Part shown: positions 37,185-46,466 of the stretch, piece by piece
Numbering within the stretch: the stretch's first letter is position 1
Layout of the letters: each line of letters starts with the position of its first letter
Assembly (NCBI GenBank): GCA_903892355.1
Contig: CAITIE010000052.1
Span: forward strand, 248,001 to 312,000
Origin: an uncultured Pirellula sp.
Lineage (GTDB): Bacteria > Planctomycetota > Planctomycetia > Pirellulales > Pirellulaceae
Reading direction: 5' to 3'
DNA: 64,000 bases
The notes under the pieces: model-generated
Database searches by the model: none
What the model was told of the DNA's origin: nothing
The model's input: the letters and a program-made list of their open reading frames with translations, nothing else
Program-made: the position numbers and the translations under genes

Positions 37185-37301
37185 TCGTCTACATCATCGA
37201 CGATTGCATCGAAAAACGGCGAACCCTATTCCATCACAGTTCAACGAAGCTTTTGCTAGCACTTCACCACGCAGTGCTTTCCTTAGCCTAAAATACTGCG
37301 G

Positions 37302-37331
37302 TTGACGCCATGTGCGCAGCTTTGCTATCTT
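37302..37331 (+). promoter_or_regulatory. Promoter of the radical SAM/GT9 operon (extended -10)
   Basis: TTGACG (37302-37307), an 18 bp spacer and TGC-TATCTT (hexamer 37326-37331) form a good sigma-70-type promoter with an extended -10. Transcription would begin near 37338, downstream of the ATG at 37312, so the radical SAM start must be later (37381). Confidence 0.55.
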
Positions 37332-37380
37332 CCGCGCGTTAGGAAAATGGAATTTTCTTCGCGCATCAAAGGGAATGCAA

Positions 37381-38283
37381 ATGTCAGCACTCGGGCAATC
37401 GATCATTGGAACCATGGGCTCTGTGGCGTCGTATGTCATCGCCGATACGATGAGCCTGCTGCGGCAATCATTCCCGAAAACAGTTCGGATTGAAACCACC
37501 AATCACTGCCAAGCTGACTGCGTCTTCTGCCCGCGCTCGACCATCGGACGCAGCAAAGGGAACATGAAACAAGACCTCTTCGAAAGAGTGGTCGAACAGT
37601 GCGTCGAAGGTGGCGTCCGACTGGTCCATCTTCATGGTTACGGCGAACCGTTGATCGATAAACATCTTCCCGATCGCATCCGCTACTGCAAAGAAAAGGG
37701 GATTCCCAAGGTCAAGATCTTTACCAACGGGGATTTGCTCCGCGGCGATCTCGCGAAACGCATCCTCGATAGCGGACTTGATGAGATCAAAATCAGTATC
37801 GATGGCACCGATGCCAAAGAGTTTAATCTACTGCGAGTTGGTCTCGACCATGCGAAGGTTGTCGAGAACGTTAAAGCGTTTCGTAAACTTCGCGATGAAG
37901 CAGGAAAATCGACACCCGTTATTGTCGCGGCAACTTGCCAAACATCGAATCGCAAACAAACCGAAGAGATGCTCAAGGACGTTGTGGACCATATCGACTT
38001 CACCAGTATCCATAATTGGGGTGGTGCCCTGGGCGATGCAGAACAGCAACGTATTCGCAAGCCTTGCGATCGCCTTTGGCGGACGATGACCGTCCTGGTC
38101 AATGGTGACGTCGCCCTTTGCTGCCTCGATTACAGCGGCAAAGAAGTCCTCGGAAACGTGAACGATGGTCGTATGCTCGAGATTTGGAACAATTCCAGAT
38201 ACAACGAACTTCGCAAACTGCACCGCGAAAGTCGCCAGAGTGAGATTCCTCTGTGCAGCAATTGCACCAAGTGCTTCTTCTAG
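37381..38283 (+). CDS. Radical SAM/SPASM domain protein
   Basis: Iron-sulfur radical SAM enzyme of 300 residues. The 4Fe-4S/SAM motif is CQADCVFC (C-x3-C-x2-C variant spacing as normally seen in this superfamily) at about residues 42-49, followed by the glycine-rich LVHLHGYGEPL and KVKIFTNGDLL. The C-terminal SPASM region has RKPCDRLWRTMTVLVNGDVA, LCCLDYSGK and PLCSNCTKCF, which should hold an auxiliary cluster. The ATG at 37381 is chosen because AAAGGGA lies six bases upstream and the promoter overlaps the earlier ATG at 37312. The GT9 gene follows 20 bp later, so a role in modifying a surface glycan or peptide is plausible but unproven. Confidence 0.88.
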   Translation: MSALGQSIIGTMGSVASYVIADTMSLLRQSFPKTVRIETTNHCQADCVFCPRSTIGRSKGNMKQDLFERVVEQCVEGGVRLVHLHGYGEPLIDKHLPDRIRYCKEKGIPKVKIFTNGDLLRGDLAKRILDSGLDEIKISIDGTDAKEFNLLRVGLDHAKVVENVKAFRKLRDEAGKSTPVIVAATCQTSNRKQTEEMLKDVVDHIDFTSIHNWGGALGDAEQQRIRKPCDRLWRTMTVLVNGDVALCCLDYSGKEVLGNVNDGRMLEIWNNSRYNELRKLHRESRQSEIPLCSNCTKCFF

Positions 38284-38303
38284 GCGGAACTCCGTAGTCA
38301 CTC

Positions 38304-39344
38304 ATGCCTCGACGCATTTTGATCATCCGGCTTTCTGCCGTCGGCGACACGATTCTGAATCTACCCATCCTTTGCGCCCTTCGGAATCGCTTTCCAGATT
38401 CCCAGATAGGGTGGGTGGTCAGTAGCGGCGCCGCTGACCTGCTCCGAAACCATGAGTGCTTGGATCGATTGTTCGTCCTCACCAAAGAAGACCAATCGAC
38501 ACCTTTGAGATATCTCACGTTCTTGAGGCTGGTTCGAGATTGGCGTCCGGAAGTAACACTCGATGCCCAAGGCCTCACGAAAAGCGCACTGATCGCGTGG
38601 TTCTCGGGGGCTAATCAACGTTTCGGATTGGCCTCGTCCGAGTTCGAGGGACGGGAACTTAGCACCTGGCTCAACAACCGAATCATCACACCCACCTCCC
38701 CACACGTCATCGACCGAGGACTCGCACTCCTCGAAGGACTTGGGATCCGCCAACCAACGATCGAATACCGCGTGCCCGAGGATACACCAACGGCGACTCA
38801 GGTTGCAGGCCAAGCAACCGAGTTGGGGTTAAGCCACCCATGGGCTATGATCAATGTGGGCGCGGGTTGGCCATCGAAAATCTGGCCTGCCGAGCGATAC
38901 GCAACTGTGGCCAAGCATCTCCATCAGAAATGGAATCTGAAAAGCCTGATCGCTTGGGGCGGCAACAAGGAACTTGCGATGGCCAACGACGTGGCGAGCC
39001 TGGCGCTCGATGCGGCCGTTGTGGCACCGAAAACAACGTTGATGGAATTGGCCAACTGGATTCGGAGGTCTTCTCTGTTTATCGGTTCCGATACTGGTCC
39101 GATGCACCTGGCCGTTGCCGTGAACACCCCCACCGTTGGACTTATTGGCCCCATGCCCGCGGAGAGAGTTGGTCCCCGTGGACCGTTTCACGCGACCGTC
39201 CAGAACGCATCGCTTCCTCCCGAGCTGCGTCACGCGAGGAAGTCGGAGTGTGGTCCAATGCTATCAATCTCAGTGGATGAGGTTTGCGCTGCCTGCGACC
39301 GAGTTCTGGAGTCCAAGAAAGCCTCATCCGGACTCGCTGCGTAG
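38304..39344 (+). CDS. Glycosyltransferase family 9 (ADP-heptose:LPS heptosyltransferase-like)
   Basis: GT-B fold transferase of the RfaF/WaaC type that adds heptose or a related sugar to lipopolysaccharide or another surface glycan on the cytoplasmic face of the inner membrane. The N-terminal signature RRILIIRLSAVGDTILNLP is typical. The nucleotide-sugar end carries MINVGAGWPSKIWP, AWGG, FIGSDTGPMHLAVAVNTPTV and GLIGPMPAERVGPRGP. Length 346 is standard. It is in the same transcript as the radical SAM gene (20 bp gap). Acceptor and exact sugar cannot be read from sequence. Confidence 0.9.
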   Translation: MPRRILIIRLSAVGDTILNLPILCALRNRFPDSQIGWVVSSGAADLLRNHECLDRLFVLTKEDQSTPLRYLTFLRLVRDWRPEVTLDAQGLTKSALIAWFSGANQRFGLASSEFEGRELSTWLNNRIITPTSPHVIDRGLALLEGLGIRQPTIEYRVPEDTPTATQVAGQATELGLSHPWAMINVGAGWPSKIWPAERYATVAKHLHQKWNLKSLIAWGGNKELAMANDVASLALDAAVVAPKTTLMELANWIRRSSLFIGSDTGPMHLAVAVNTPTVGLIGPMPAERVGPRGPFHATVQNASLPPELRHARKSECGPMLSISVDEVCAACDRVLESKKASSGLAA

Positions 39345-39812
39345 TCACGTTCGCTTCGCTGCATGTCGTGCTCTCGACGCTGCGCATCGTCACAGCGACT
39401 TACTGCCGCCCCCGTGGCGTTCTGGACTTGAGCGATTTTTCTGATTTTCTTATTCGGGCGAATTGGGCGGTTAAACGGGTAGGGGCTAGCGAAGAACAAA
39501 GGGTTGTAACGATTGTTTCGGAAACAACTAACAAGCCACCGACCGAATCGAAAAAAACCTCCACAAATCAATACTGCTTCAATTAATCCTGCAGTGATTC
39601 CGATGCTATTGTTGCCAGTCCGTGTGCCTGTGAGTGTCTGATCAACCTCCCGACACAGCCACTGCACTCCCTCATTTGGTGAGAGAGAAGCGTGTGGGTT
39701 TCGGATGAACCAGAGATGTTTCATTAAGACCTATACAGGCGACTCCAAGGTCGCCAGACCTTGGCCCACTTTTGAGGGTGTCACGTAACGACACTAGGGA
39801 GATTTTTTTAGC
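39345..39812. other. Intergenic region upstream of flagellin
   Basis: 468 bp with no credible gene. It should contain the flagellin promoter; the best sigma-28-like candidate is TTCAAT (39578-39583), 15 bp, TCCGATGC (39599-39606), which is weak. Two hairpins sit next to the flagellin start. The first 90 bp after the GT9 stop has no terminator that I can see. Confidence 0.45.
39745..39794 (+). promoter_or_regulatory. Two hairpins in the flagellin 5' leader
   Basis: CCAAGGTC-GCCA-GACCTTGG (39745-39764) is a perfect eight-pair stem with a four-base loop. GTGTC-ACGTAAC-GACAC (39778-39794) is a second stem ending two bases before the ribosome site AGGGAGA (39796-39802). They could stabilise the abundant mRNA or gate translation. 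Confidence 0.55.
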
Positions 39813-41915
39813 ATGACTCGTGTAAATACCAACGTCGGTTCATTGATCGCTCAGACTCGCTTGAACCGAACACAAAATGATTTGCAAACTTCTCTGACCC
39901 GCTTGAGCACTGGTCTTCGAATCAACAGCGGTAAGGATGATCCGGCAGGTTTGATCGCTAGTGAGGCTCTCCGCAGCGACATCACGAGCATCAACAAAGC
40001 CCTTTCGAACACCCAGCGAGCGAACCAAATCATCGGCACCGCTGACTCGGCTCTCGGCCAGGTTAGCTCGCTCCTCAACGACATTCGCGGCCTCGTTACT
40101 GAAGCCGCGAATAACGGTGCGTTGAGCGATAGCGAAATCGCCGCTAATCAACTTCAGGTTGACAGCTCGCTCGAAGCGATCAACCGAATCGCTCAAACCA
40201 CAACGTTCCAAGGTCGTAAGTTGCTCGATGGTAGCTTGGATTTCTTGTCTACCGCTGGTACCAACTTCAGCAAACTGTCGGACTTGAAGATCAACCAAGC
40301 GAACCTCGGTGCTTCGGGTTCCGTGTCGGTCAGCGTGAACGTCGCGACTGCAGCCACTAAGGCTGACGTGGCATTGACGATTCCAGCAGCGACTTCCGCA
40401 GCCAACGCAACCGCAGACGTTACTCTTAGCCACAGTGCTGTTCAAGCGACTGGTGGTAGCGTTGACGCGGCGGTTGGTGGCGGTTTCACCTTGGTAGCTC
40501 AAGCCGGCGGCGACGCAGACGGAGCCGAAGGTAATGAAGTAGCAAACATTGCGATTACCTATGGTGCTGGTGCTGCTTCGACCAGCTACGACGCAACGAC
40601 CAACACGTTGAGCGTAAGCTTGACCCAAGCATCCGGCGTCGCGACTGTCACAAACTTGCAAGCAGCGATCAACGCTGGCTCCGATTTCACCGCATCCGGC
40701 GGTACCGGTGGAAATACGATTTCCTCGACCACTGGAACCATCAGCGGCCTGTCCGGCGGTCGTGATGCTGGTTCGGCAACCATCGCCGTTACCGCAGATG
40801 CCTCTGGCACTGCAGCAAACGGTGTTACGGTCACCCTTTCGGAAGACGCAACCATCACTTCGGGAACGGCAGAAGCCTCAACCGTCGGTGGAAACATCGT
40901 CGTCAAAGTAAACGGTTCCGTGAGCTATTCATCGATCGCAACCGCGATCAATGGTCTCAATGGCTACAGTGCAACCACCACGGCTTCCTCGGGCGAGCAA
41001 CTCTACGTAGACTCGATCGATACCCCTCCAGGAGCATCGACGCTTGCTGGCGGTGTTGCCGCAACCGGTGGTTTGGCACAAAACGTCGTGTTCTCGTTGT
41101 CGGGCAAGACCGGCTCGGAAACGTTCAACTTCAAGTCTGGTTCGTCGATCAGTAACTTGGCCGATGCAATCAACTTGGTAAAGGACTCCACTGGCGTGGA
41201 AGCCAACATCAACGGAACGAGTCTCGAACTCACATCGTCCGAGTACGGTAGTACGTCCTTCGTCAACCTCGAAGTCATCAGCGAAGGTACCGGTGGTACC
41301 ATCACCTCGGCTCTCAGTGGTGCGTCGAAGACTCGCGATACGGGAACCGATGTGGTTGCAACCATCAACGGTTTGTCCGCTAAGGGCGATGGTAACACGC
41401 TGTCGATCAACACCTCGACACTGAGCATCAGCACCGACGTTGAAGCAACCTTCACTGGAACCTCAGCATTCACCATCACCGGTGGCGGTGCGATGTTCCA
41501 ACTCGGTCCTGAAGTGGTCAGCAACCAACAAGCTCGATTGGGGATCATGGCGGTCAGCACCGGTAAACTCGGTGGTGTTTCAGGCCGTCTCTACCAACTC
41601 GGTAGCGGTGAAAGCTTGAGCCTCAAGAACGATGCCGCTGGTGCTTCCAGGGTTATTGAAGAGACGATTGAAAAGGTTTCTAGCCTTCGCGGTCGACTCG
41701 GTGCGTTCCAACGAACGACCTTGGACAGTAACTCGATCTCCTTGAGCGACACATTGTCCAACCTGACCGATGCTGAAAGCTCGATCCGAGATGCAGACTT
41801 CGCCAAGGAATCCGCAGCTCTTACCCGTGCTCAGATCCTGGTTCAGTCCGGTACTTCGGTTCTCGGAATTGCAAACCAAAGCTCGCAAAGCGTTCTGTCT
41901 CTGCTCCGTCAGTAG
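39813..41915 (+). CDS. fliC: Flagellin, large (700 aa)
   Basis: Structural subunit of the flagellar filament, exported by the flagellar type III system. The N-terminal D0/D1 region is canonical (TRVNTNVGSLIAQTRLNRTQ, then LSTGLRINSGKDDPAGLIAS and ending near FQGRKLLDGS at about 145). The C-terminal D1/D0 region is also canonical (LRGRLGAFQRTTLDSN, then IRDADFAKESAALTRAQIL and the end SVLSLLRQ). Between them lies about 450 residues of Ala/Thr/Ser/Gly-rich beta sequence without cysteine, much longer than in standard flagellins of 270-500 residues. It has its own leader hairpins and a strong terminator, so it is probably monocistronic. No other flagellar genes except fliD are nearby. Confidence 0.96.
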   Translation: MTRVNTNVGSLIAQTRLNRTQNDLQTSLTRLSTGLRINSGKDDPAGLIASEALRSDITSINKALSNTQRANQIIGTADSALGQVSSLLNDIRGLVTEAANNGALSDSEIAANQLQVDSSLEAINRIAQTTTFQGRKLLDGSLDFLSTAGTNFSKLSDLKINQANLGASGSVSVSVNVATAATKADVALTIPAATSAANATADVTLSHSAVQATGGSVDAAVGGGFTLVAQAGGDADGAEGNEVANIAITYGAGAASTSYDATTNTLSVSLTQASGVATVTNLQAAINAGSDFTASGGTGGNTISSTTGTISGLSGGRDAGSATIAVTADASGTAANGVTVTLSEDATITSGTAEASTVGGNIVVKVNGSVSYSSIATAINGLNGYSATTTASSGEQLYVDSIDTPPGASTLAGGVAATGGLAQNVVFSLSGKTGSETFNFKSGSSISNLADAINLVKDSTGVEANINGTSLELTSSEYGSTSFVNLEVISEGTGGTITSALSGASKTRDTGTDVVATINGLSAKGDGNTLSINTSTLSISTDVEATFTGTSAFTITGGGAMFQLGPEVVSNQQARLGIMAVSTGKLGGVSGRLYQLGSGESLSLKNDAAGASRVIEETIEKVSSLRGRLGAFQRTTLDSNSISLSDTLSNLTDAESSIRDADFAKESAALTRAQILVQSGTSVLGIANQSSQSVLSLLRQ

Positions 41916-41981
41916 TCAAAACGCTAATACGCTCCGAAGGAATTCGAAAGCCTTTAAAGCGTAGCGATTTAGAAATGTTCT

Positions 41982-42015
41982 CAGGCGTCCGGGATTCTCG
42001 GACGCCTGTTTTTTT
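41982..42015 (+). terminator. Strong intrinsic terminator of flagellin
   Basis: CAGGCGTCCG (41982-41991) pairs perfectly with CGGACGCCTG (41999-42008) around GGATTCT and is followed by seven T residues (42009-42015), 67 bp after the flagellin stop. Confidence 0.92.
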
Positions 42016-42234
42016 GAGTCGAGCCGAGTTCGGGCTCGATTTCATTCCAGTCCAATCTATCCAATCCAACCCAATGGAACTCTCCTGAATCCCCATCGAC
42101 CACTGGCGATAGGTTAATTCTGACAAGAGGAAGCGACGATAACGATTGTGTGGGGTGACGAGAAGCCCCGCATTGAGCATCGCATCCGTTCGAATTGTCC
42201 AAGATAAGCAGTATTTCTGTACGGTAATGCAATC
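42016..42234 (+). promoter_or_regulatory. fliD upstream region with candidate sigma-28-like promoter
   Basis: The best candidate is TTAATT (42114-42119), 15 bp, GACGATAA (42135-42142). The second box matches the FliA -10 consensus GCCGATAA at seven of eight positions, and the first partly matches TAAA. Transcription would begin about 85 bp before the fliD ATG. Nothing else was seen in the 319 bp between flagellin and fliD apart from the terminator. Confidence 0.35.
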
Positions 42235-44967
42235 ATGGGCCGCATCCAATCCAACCTAGGTCTGACCACCGGCCTCGATATCGCGGGGACCGTGGACAAA
42301 TTGATGGCAATCTCGGCGCAACCGCGAGATCGTCTTCAAACCAGAATCAAAGGTCTCGAGTCTCAACAGGTTGCCGTCAATGAACTGACCGCGCTTGTGA
42401 TCGGTGTCGAGCTCCAAAACACCAAGCTCGGGAATACGACGAATCTAGCAACCACCTCGGTATTGTCGAGCAGGACCGATACGATCACCGCCACCTCCAA
42501 TGGCACCCCTGTTGCCGGGACCTACATGACCCGCGCCGTTCAGATGGCTCAAACCTCCTCGGCATCGAGCAACGTCTTTTCGAGTTCTTCCGACACGCTC
42601 CAAGCAGGTGAGATCGTCGTTCGGACCGGAGGATTCGTCGACCGAAGTGCGAACCTCGAGGATCTTCGGGGTGGCGCCGGCATTGCCCGCGGAAAAATCA
42701 AGATCACAGATCGAAACGGAACAGGTACAACCATCGACCTCCGTTTCGCGAACACGATGGATGACGTTGTCAAATCGATCAATACCTCGATGGACGCTCG
42801 AGTCTCCGCGAAAGTCAGCGGAGACCGCATTGTTCTCACAGACCTGACTGGTAAGTCATCCTCGAATCTGATCGTCGAGGAGGTAGGGGATGGTAGAACC
42901 GCCTCGGATCTCGGAATAGGAGGCGTGAATGTCGCCTCTTCCAGCGCTACCGGCGATGATATCGCTTACGTAAGCGGCATCACGCGCTTAGGTAGCCTGA
43001 AGGATGGAATCGGTGTCTCGTTTCGCTCGGGCACCGACCTCAGCGTTTCTCTCGCCGATGGTTCCTCCCTGAGCATCGACGCCAATTCGAGCAGCTCTCC
43101 GACAACAGTCAGCCAACTGCTGACCGCGATCAATGCGGCGAATCCAAACAAGCTTCTGGCACGCCTAGACAGTAGCGGTAGCGGAATCGAGTTGGTCGAT
43201 AAAACGTCAGGCGCAGGAACATTCACGGCCAGCGGCTCATTGGCGGAACAACTGGGATGGTCAGGAACCAGCGCTGTCTCGGGAGCAATCTCAGGTTCCA
43301 GGGTTGCCAACGCTATCTCCGGCCCGCTATTATCCTCCCTCAACGGTGGCGATGGAATTGGAACCCCAGGGGCTATTTCGATCACCAATCGCGCCGGCAC
43401 CACCACGACGGTAAATCTTGCAGGGAGCACTTCGCTGCGAGACGTAATCGATCAGATCAATGCATCAGGTGCAGGTGTTACCGCATCGTTGAATCGAGCA
43501 AAAACAGGGATCACCCTCCAGGACGTCACGGGCTCGACCTCAAGCAACTTGATCATCGCTAATGGTGATGCCAACAGTACCGCAAGCAAGCTGAATATCG
43601 CTGGAAGCGTCGCATCCAACTCCATCGATTCAGGTGCGATGAATTTGCAATTCGTCAGTGCAACAACGGCGCTGAGCAAACTCAATCAAGGTCGCGGGGT
43701 GGGACTCGGAACTTTCAACATCACCAATGCGAGTGGAGTGACCCGGTCGATCAACCTTACGTCTTCGTCCGAACAGACAGTAGGCGCGGTCATCAACGCG
43801 ATCAACGCAACCGGAATCGGTATCGAAGCCTCTATCAACGACGCGGGTGATGGACTTACCATCAAGGACACGTCAGGCGGAAGCGGTCAATTCTCGATCG
43901 CTGACAAAAGCGGTTCGACGACTGCCAAGGATCTCGGTATCGCAGGGACAGGAACCTCTAAAGTTGTTGGTGCGTCAACAATCCAGCAAATCGATGCATC
44001 CCAGAACTTCCGCATCACCCTGGAAGCCAACCAAAAGCTGAGCGATGTCGTCGAGAAACTAAACCAAGCTTCTGGCAATCCAATCACAGCCTCACTTCTA
44101 ACAGCAGGTTCCTCGGTTCGGATGCTGTTCAGTTCCAAAGCCAGCGGTGAAGCAGGTCGCATGGTGATCGATGGTTCCGCTGTCGGCTTGGACGTGTCCT
44201 CAACTAGCACGGGACGAGACGCTATCCTCGCGGTCAGCCCCACCGACGACCTGGGAGGCACCTTTGTCCGGTCCTCGACCAATACCTTCAGCGGAGCCAT
44301 CCAAGGCCTCTCGTTAACGATCGCATCGGTGCAAACCGAATCGGTTCAGATCAAAGTCAATTCCGACAATTCGGGCTTTGAAAAGAACGTTCAGTTGTTC
44401 GTCGATCAATTCAACAAGATCAAGGACAAGCTATCCGCCATCGCCTCTTACGATGCTACCACAAAAACGTCCGGCATCCTGTTCGCATCCAACGAAGCGT
44501 ATCGAACGGATCAAGGCCTCTCGCGAATCATCAACCAACGCATCGCCTTTTCCGGTCCGGTTCAATCTCCCTCTCAAATCGGACTGAGCCTCGACGAGAC
44601 GGGCAAGCTACGCTTTGATAAAAGCAAACTCTCCGCGGCACTCGAGGCCAATCCGGAAGCGGTCAAGGAGTTTTTCACGAAAGCAAATACCGGTTTTTCG
44701 GCCCGAACGAAAAAGATCATCGACGGCCTATCGGGTGCTACCAATGGCGTTTTGGTGAACCGTACCACCACCCTTCAACGCCAAATTGACGACAACAACA
44801 AACGCATCGAAAGCATCAATGTCAAACTGACCCGAGAACGCGAGAAGCTTTTGAACCAGTTTTACAAAATGGAAGAGACCATCGGCAAACTAAAGAACAG
44901 TTCGTCGGCCATCTCGCAGATCCAGCCTATCAAACTCTACAGCAATTCGTCCTCGTCATCGAACTAA
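42235..44967 (+). CDS. fliD: Flagellar filament cap protein FliD (hook-associated protein 2), enlarged
   Basis: Caps the growing flagellar filament and promotes flagellin insertion. The FliD N-terminal domain is clear (GLTTGLDIAGTVDKLMAISA, then RIKGLESQQVAVNELTAL). The C-terminal coiled coil (VNRTTTLQRQIDDNNKRIES, then EREKLLNQFYKMEETIGKL) is the decamer-forming leg region. At 910 residues it is about twice the usual 450-600. The extra length is four tandem modules related to flagellin IN motifs, near residues 152-230, 255-342, 376-458 and 489-572, with signatures such as SITNRAGTTTTVNL, VIDQINASGAGVTASL and LGTFNITNASGVTRSINL. These probably form extra surface beta domains for adhesion. The start is at the conserved N-terminus. 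Confidence 0.94.
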   Translation: MGRIQSNLGLTTGLDIAGTVDKLMAISAQPRDRLQTRIKGLESQQVAVNELTALVIGVELQNTKLGNTTNLATTSVLSSRTDTITATSNGTPVAGTYMTRAVQMAQTSSASSNVFSSSSDTLQAGEIVVRTGGFVDRSANLEDLRGGAGIARGKIKITDRNGTGTTIDLRFANTMDDVVKSINTSMDARVSAKVSGDRIVLTDLTGKSSSNLIVEEVGDGRTASDLGIGGVNVASSSATGDDIAYVSGITRLGSLKDGIGVSFRSGTDLSVSLADGSSLSIDANSSSSPTTVSQLLTAINAANPNKLLARLDSSGSGIELVDKTSGAGTFTASGSLAEQLGWSGTSAVSGAISGSRVANAISGPLLSSLNGGDGIGTPGAISITNRAGTTTTVNLAGSTSLRDVIDQINASGAGVTASLNRAKTGITLQDVTGSTSSNLIIANGDANSTASKLNIAGSVASNSIDSGAMNLQFVSATTALSKLNQGRGVGLGTFNITNASGVTRSINLTSSSEQTVGAVINAINATGIGIEASINDAGDGLTIKDTSGGSGQFSIADKSGSTTAKDLGIAGTGTSKVVGASTIQQIDASQNFRITLEANQKLSDVVEKLNQASGNPITASLLTAGSSVRMLFSSKASGEAGRMVIDGSAVGLDVSSTSTGRDAILAVSPTDDLGGTFVRSSTNTFSGAIQGLSLTIASVQTESVQIKVNSDNSGFEKNVQLFVDQFNKIKDKLSAIASYDATTKTSGILFASNEAYRTDQGLSRIINQRIAFSGPVQSPSQIGLSLDETGKLRFDKSKLSAALEANPEAVKEFFTKANTGFSARTKKIIDGLSGATNGVLVNRTTTLQRQIDDNNKRIESINVKLTREREKLLNQFYKMEETIGKLKNSSSAISQIQPIKLYSNSSSSSN

Positions 44968-45442
44968 ACCAGATCGAATAAACCAGTTCGTCAAACGGGA
45001 AGAGGCGGCCTGACGGTCCTCGCTCGGTTTTAACAGGCCTGCCGCCGAAACACGCACCCCGCTGAAAATGCTTCCCAAACCTCAGAATGGATCTAATCCG
45101 TCATCTCGCTGGGATCTTAGTCCGTAAAATCTCGGGAAAGCACTGCCAACCCACCAGAAGCCACAAACTACTATCTGGCAAAGGGTTGCGACTTTCAAAC
45201 CGCTTTAAAAAATCCTCGGTCCCGCGGTTTTACATATCTTTGACAATCCAAGAACTCAGTTGGGACATGCGCCGAGCGACCGAGGCGTTAATGTATCCAG
45301 TCGATCCATGCAGCGGCCTACACGGCCTATGGTCCGCGTCGACCCTGCGAACCCCTCCACCATCACGGCAGCAAACACATTTCGATTTTGGAATGTTCCC
45401 TCGCCTCGACTTCCTATTGGTCGATCACCCGGTCGATGAAAA
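44968..45442. other. Intergenic region between fliD and the desaturase
   Basis: 475 bp. The open frame 45087-45530 runs out of frame into the desaturase start and resembles nothing, so I do not call it. A bulged stem (GGCGGCCTG 45004-45012 with CAGGCCTGCCGCC 45034-45046) lies just after fliD but has no T-run. A TTGACA occurs near 45242 without a good -10. Confidence 0.45.
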
Positions 45443-46456
45443 ATGCGAAACAATACCCCCCATAATGAACTCGGTAACACAAACAAACACCACCACGCAG
45501 CCACGCTCGCTCCATCACCGCGGCCGGTAACCGAGGGTTTGGAAGCTGCCGTGCCGGTGAAGTCGGGATCCAAGGCTCAACCACGCATCCCTGAGGTTTA
45601 TAAGATCCAGTGGGGATCCACCATTTGGTTGGTTCTACTCCACATAGGCGCTCTCGCTGCTCCATGGACCTTTACTTGGAGCGGATTGTTCCTGGCTCTT
45701 ATCCTTCACTGGGCAACGGGAAGCGTCGGCATTTGCCTCGGCTTCCACCGCTTGCTCACGCACACGGGACTGGAAGTACCACGGTGGGTCCGAAACACCC
45801 TAGCCGTCATTGGAACACTCGCCGGCGAAGGTGGGCCGATCAGTTGGACCGCAAACCATCGCAAACATCACGCGTACAGCGATCAACCAGGCGACCCCCA
45901 CTCACCCCACGACGGTCCGTGGTGGGCACACATGTTCTGGCTCGCATTCTCCACCGATAATGGTGACTTTGACGGCTACGCTCGCCATTGGGTTCCAGAC
46001 TTGGTAAAAGACAAATTCCTGATGCGGCTTGAAACGTTGTTCCTCCCAATCCACCTCGCGTTCGCGGGTTTGGTCACTGCAACCGGTTATTGGATCGACG
46101 GTTACCAACTCGCCCTCTCGTGGTTGGTATGGGTCGTTTGCCTCCGAATGGTCGCCGTCCTGCACGTAACTTGGTTCGTCAATTCGGCCTCCCACATATG
46201 GGGCTACAAGAATTACGAAACTCGCGACGACAGCCGCAACCTATGGTGGGTCGCGATCGTTGCCTACGGCGAAGGCTGGCACAACAACCACCATGCTCTT
46301 CCTCGGTTGGCCCAACATGGCCACAAATGGTGGGAGTTCGATCCGACCTTCCAAGTCATCCGCCTACTCCGCGCATGCGGCCTGGCAAAAAATGTAGTCG
46401 ACTTGGCTAGCATGGAAGAGAAAAAACGTAGGCGAGCAGCCCGAACTGCAGCATAA
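45443..46456 (+). CDS. Fatty acid desaturase (delta-9 acyl-CoA/acyl-lipid type)
   Basis: Integral membrane di-iron desaturase that introduces a double bond into saturated acyl chains and tunes membrane fluidity. The three histidine boxes are present: HRLLTH in CLGFHRLLTHTG (about residue 100), HRKHH in NHRKHHAYSDQPGDPHSP (about 140) and HNNHH in EGWHNNHHALPRLAQHG (about 278), separated by hydrophobic helices. It is 337 residues with a polar N-terminal tail of about 50 residues. The start at 45443 has no strong ribosome site and could be a few codons later. The WXG100-like gene begins 10 bp after the stop, implying one transcript. Confidence 0.93.
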   Translation: MRNNTPHNELGNTNKHHHAATLAPSPRPVTEGLEAAVPVKSGSKAQPRIPEVYKIQWGSTIWLVLLHIGALAAPWTFTWSGLFLALILHWATGSVGICLGFHRLLTHTGLEVPRWVRNTLAVIGTLAGEGGPISWTANHRKHHAYSDQPGDPHSPHDGPWWAHMFWLAFSTDNGDFDGYARHWVPDLVKDKFLMRLETLFLPIHLAFAGLVTATGYWIDGYQLALSWLVWVVCLRMVAVLHVTWFVNSASHIWGYKNYETRDDSRNLWWVAIVAYGEGWHNNHHALPRLAQHGHKWWEFDPTFQVIRLLRACGLAKNVVDLASMEEKKRRRAARTAA

Positions 46457-46466
46457 TAGCTGTATC

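Noticed and set aside
39840-40661. 273-codon minus-strand frame antisense to flagellin
   Set aside because: Shadow of the flagellin gene, with no start signals or recognisable motifs.
45087-45530. 147-codon open frame before the desaturase
   Set aside because: It overlaps the desaturase start out of frame, has no recognisable fold and no ribosome site.
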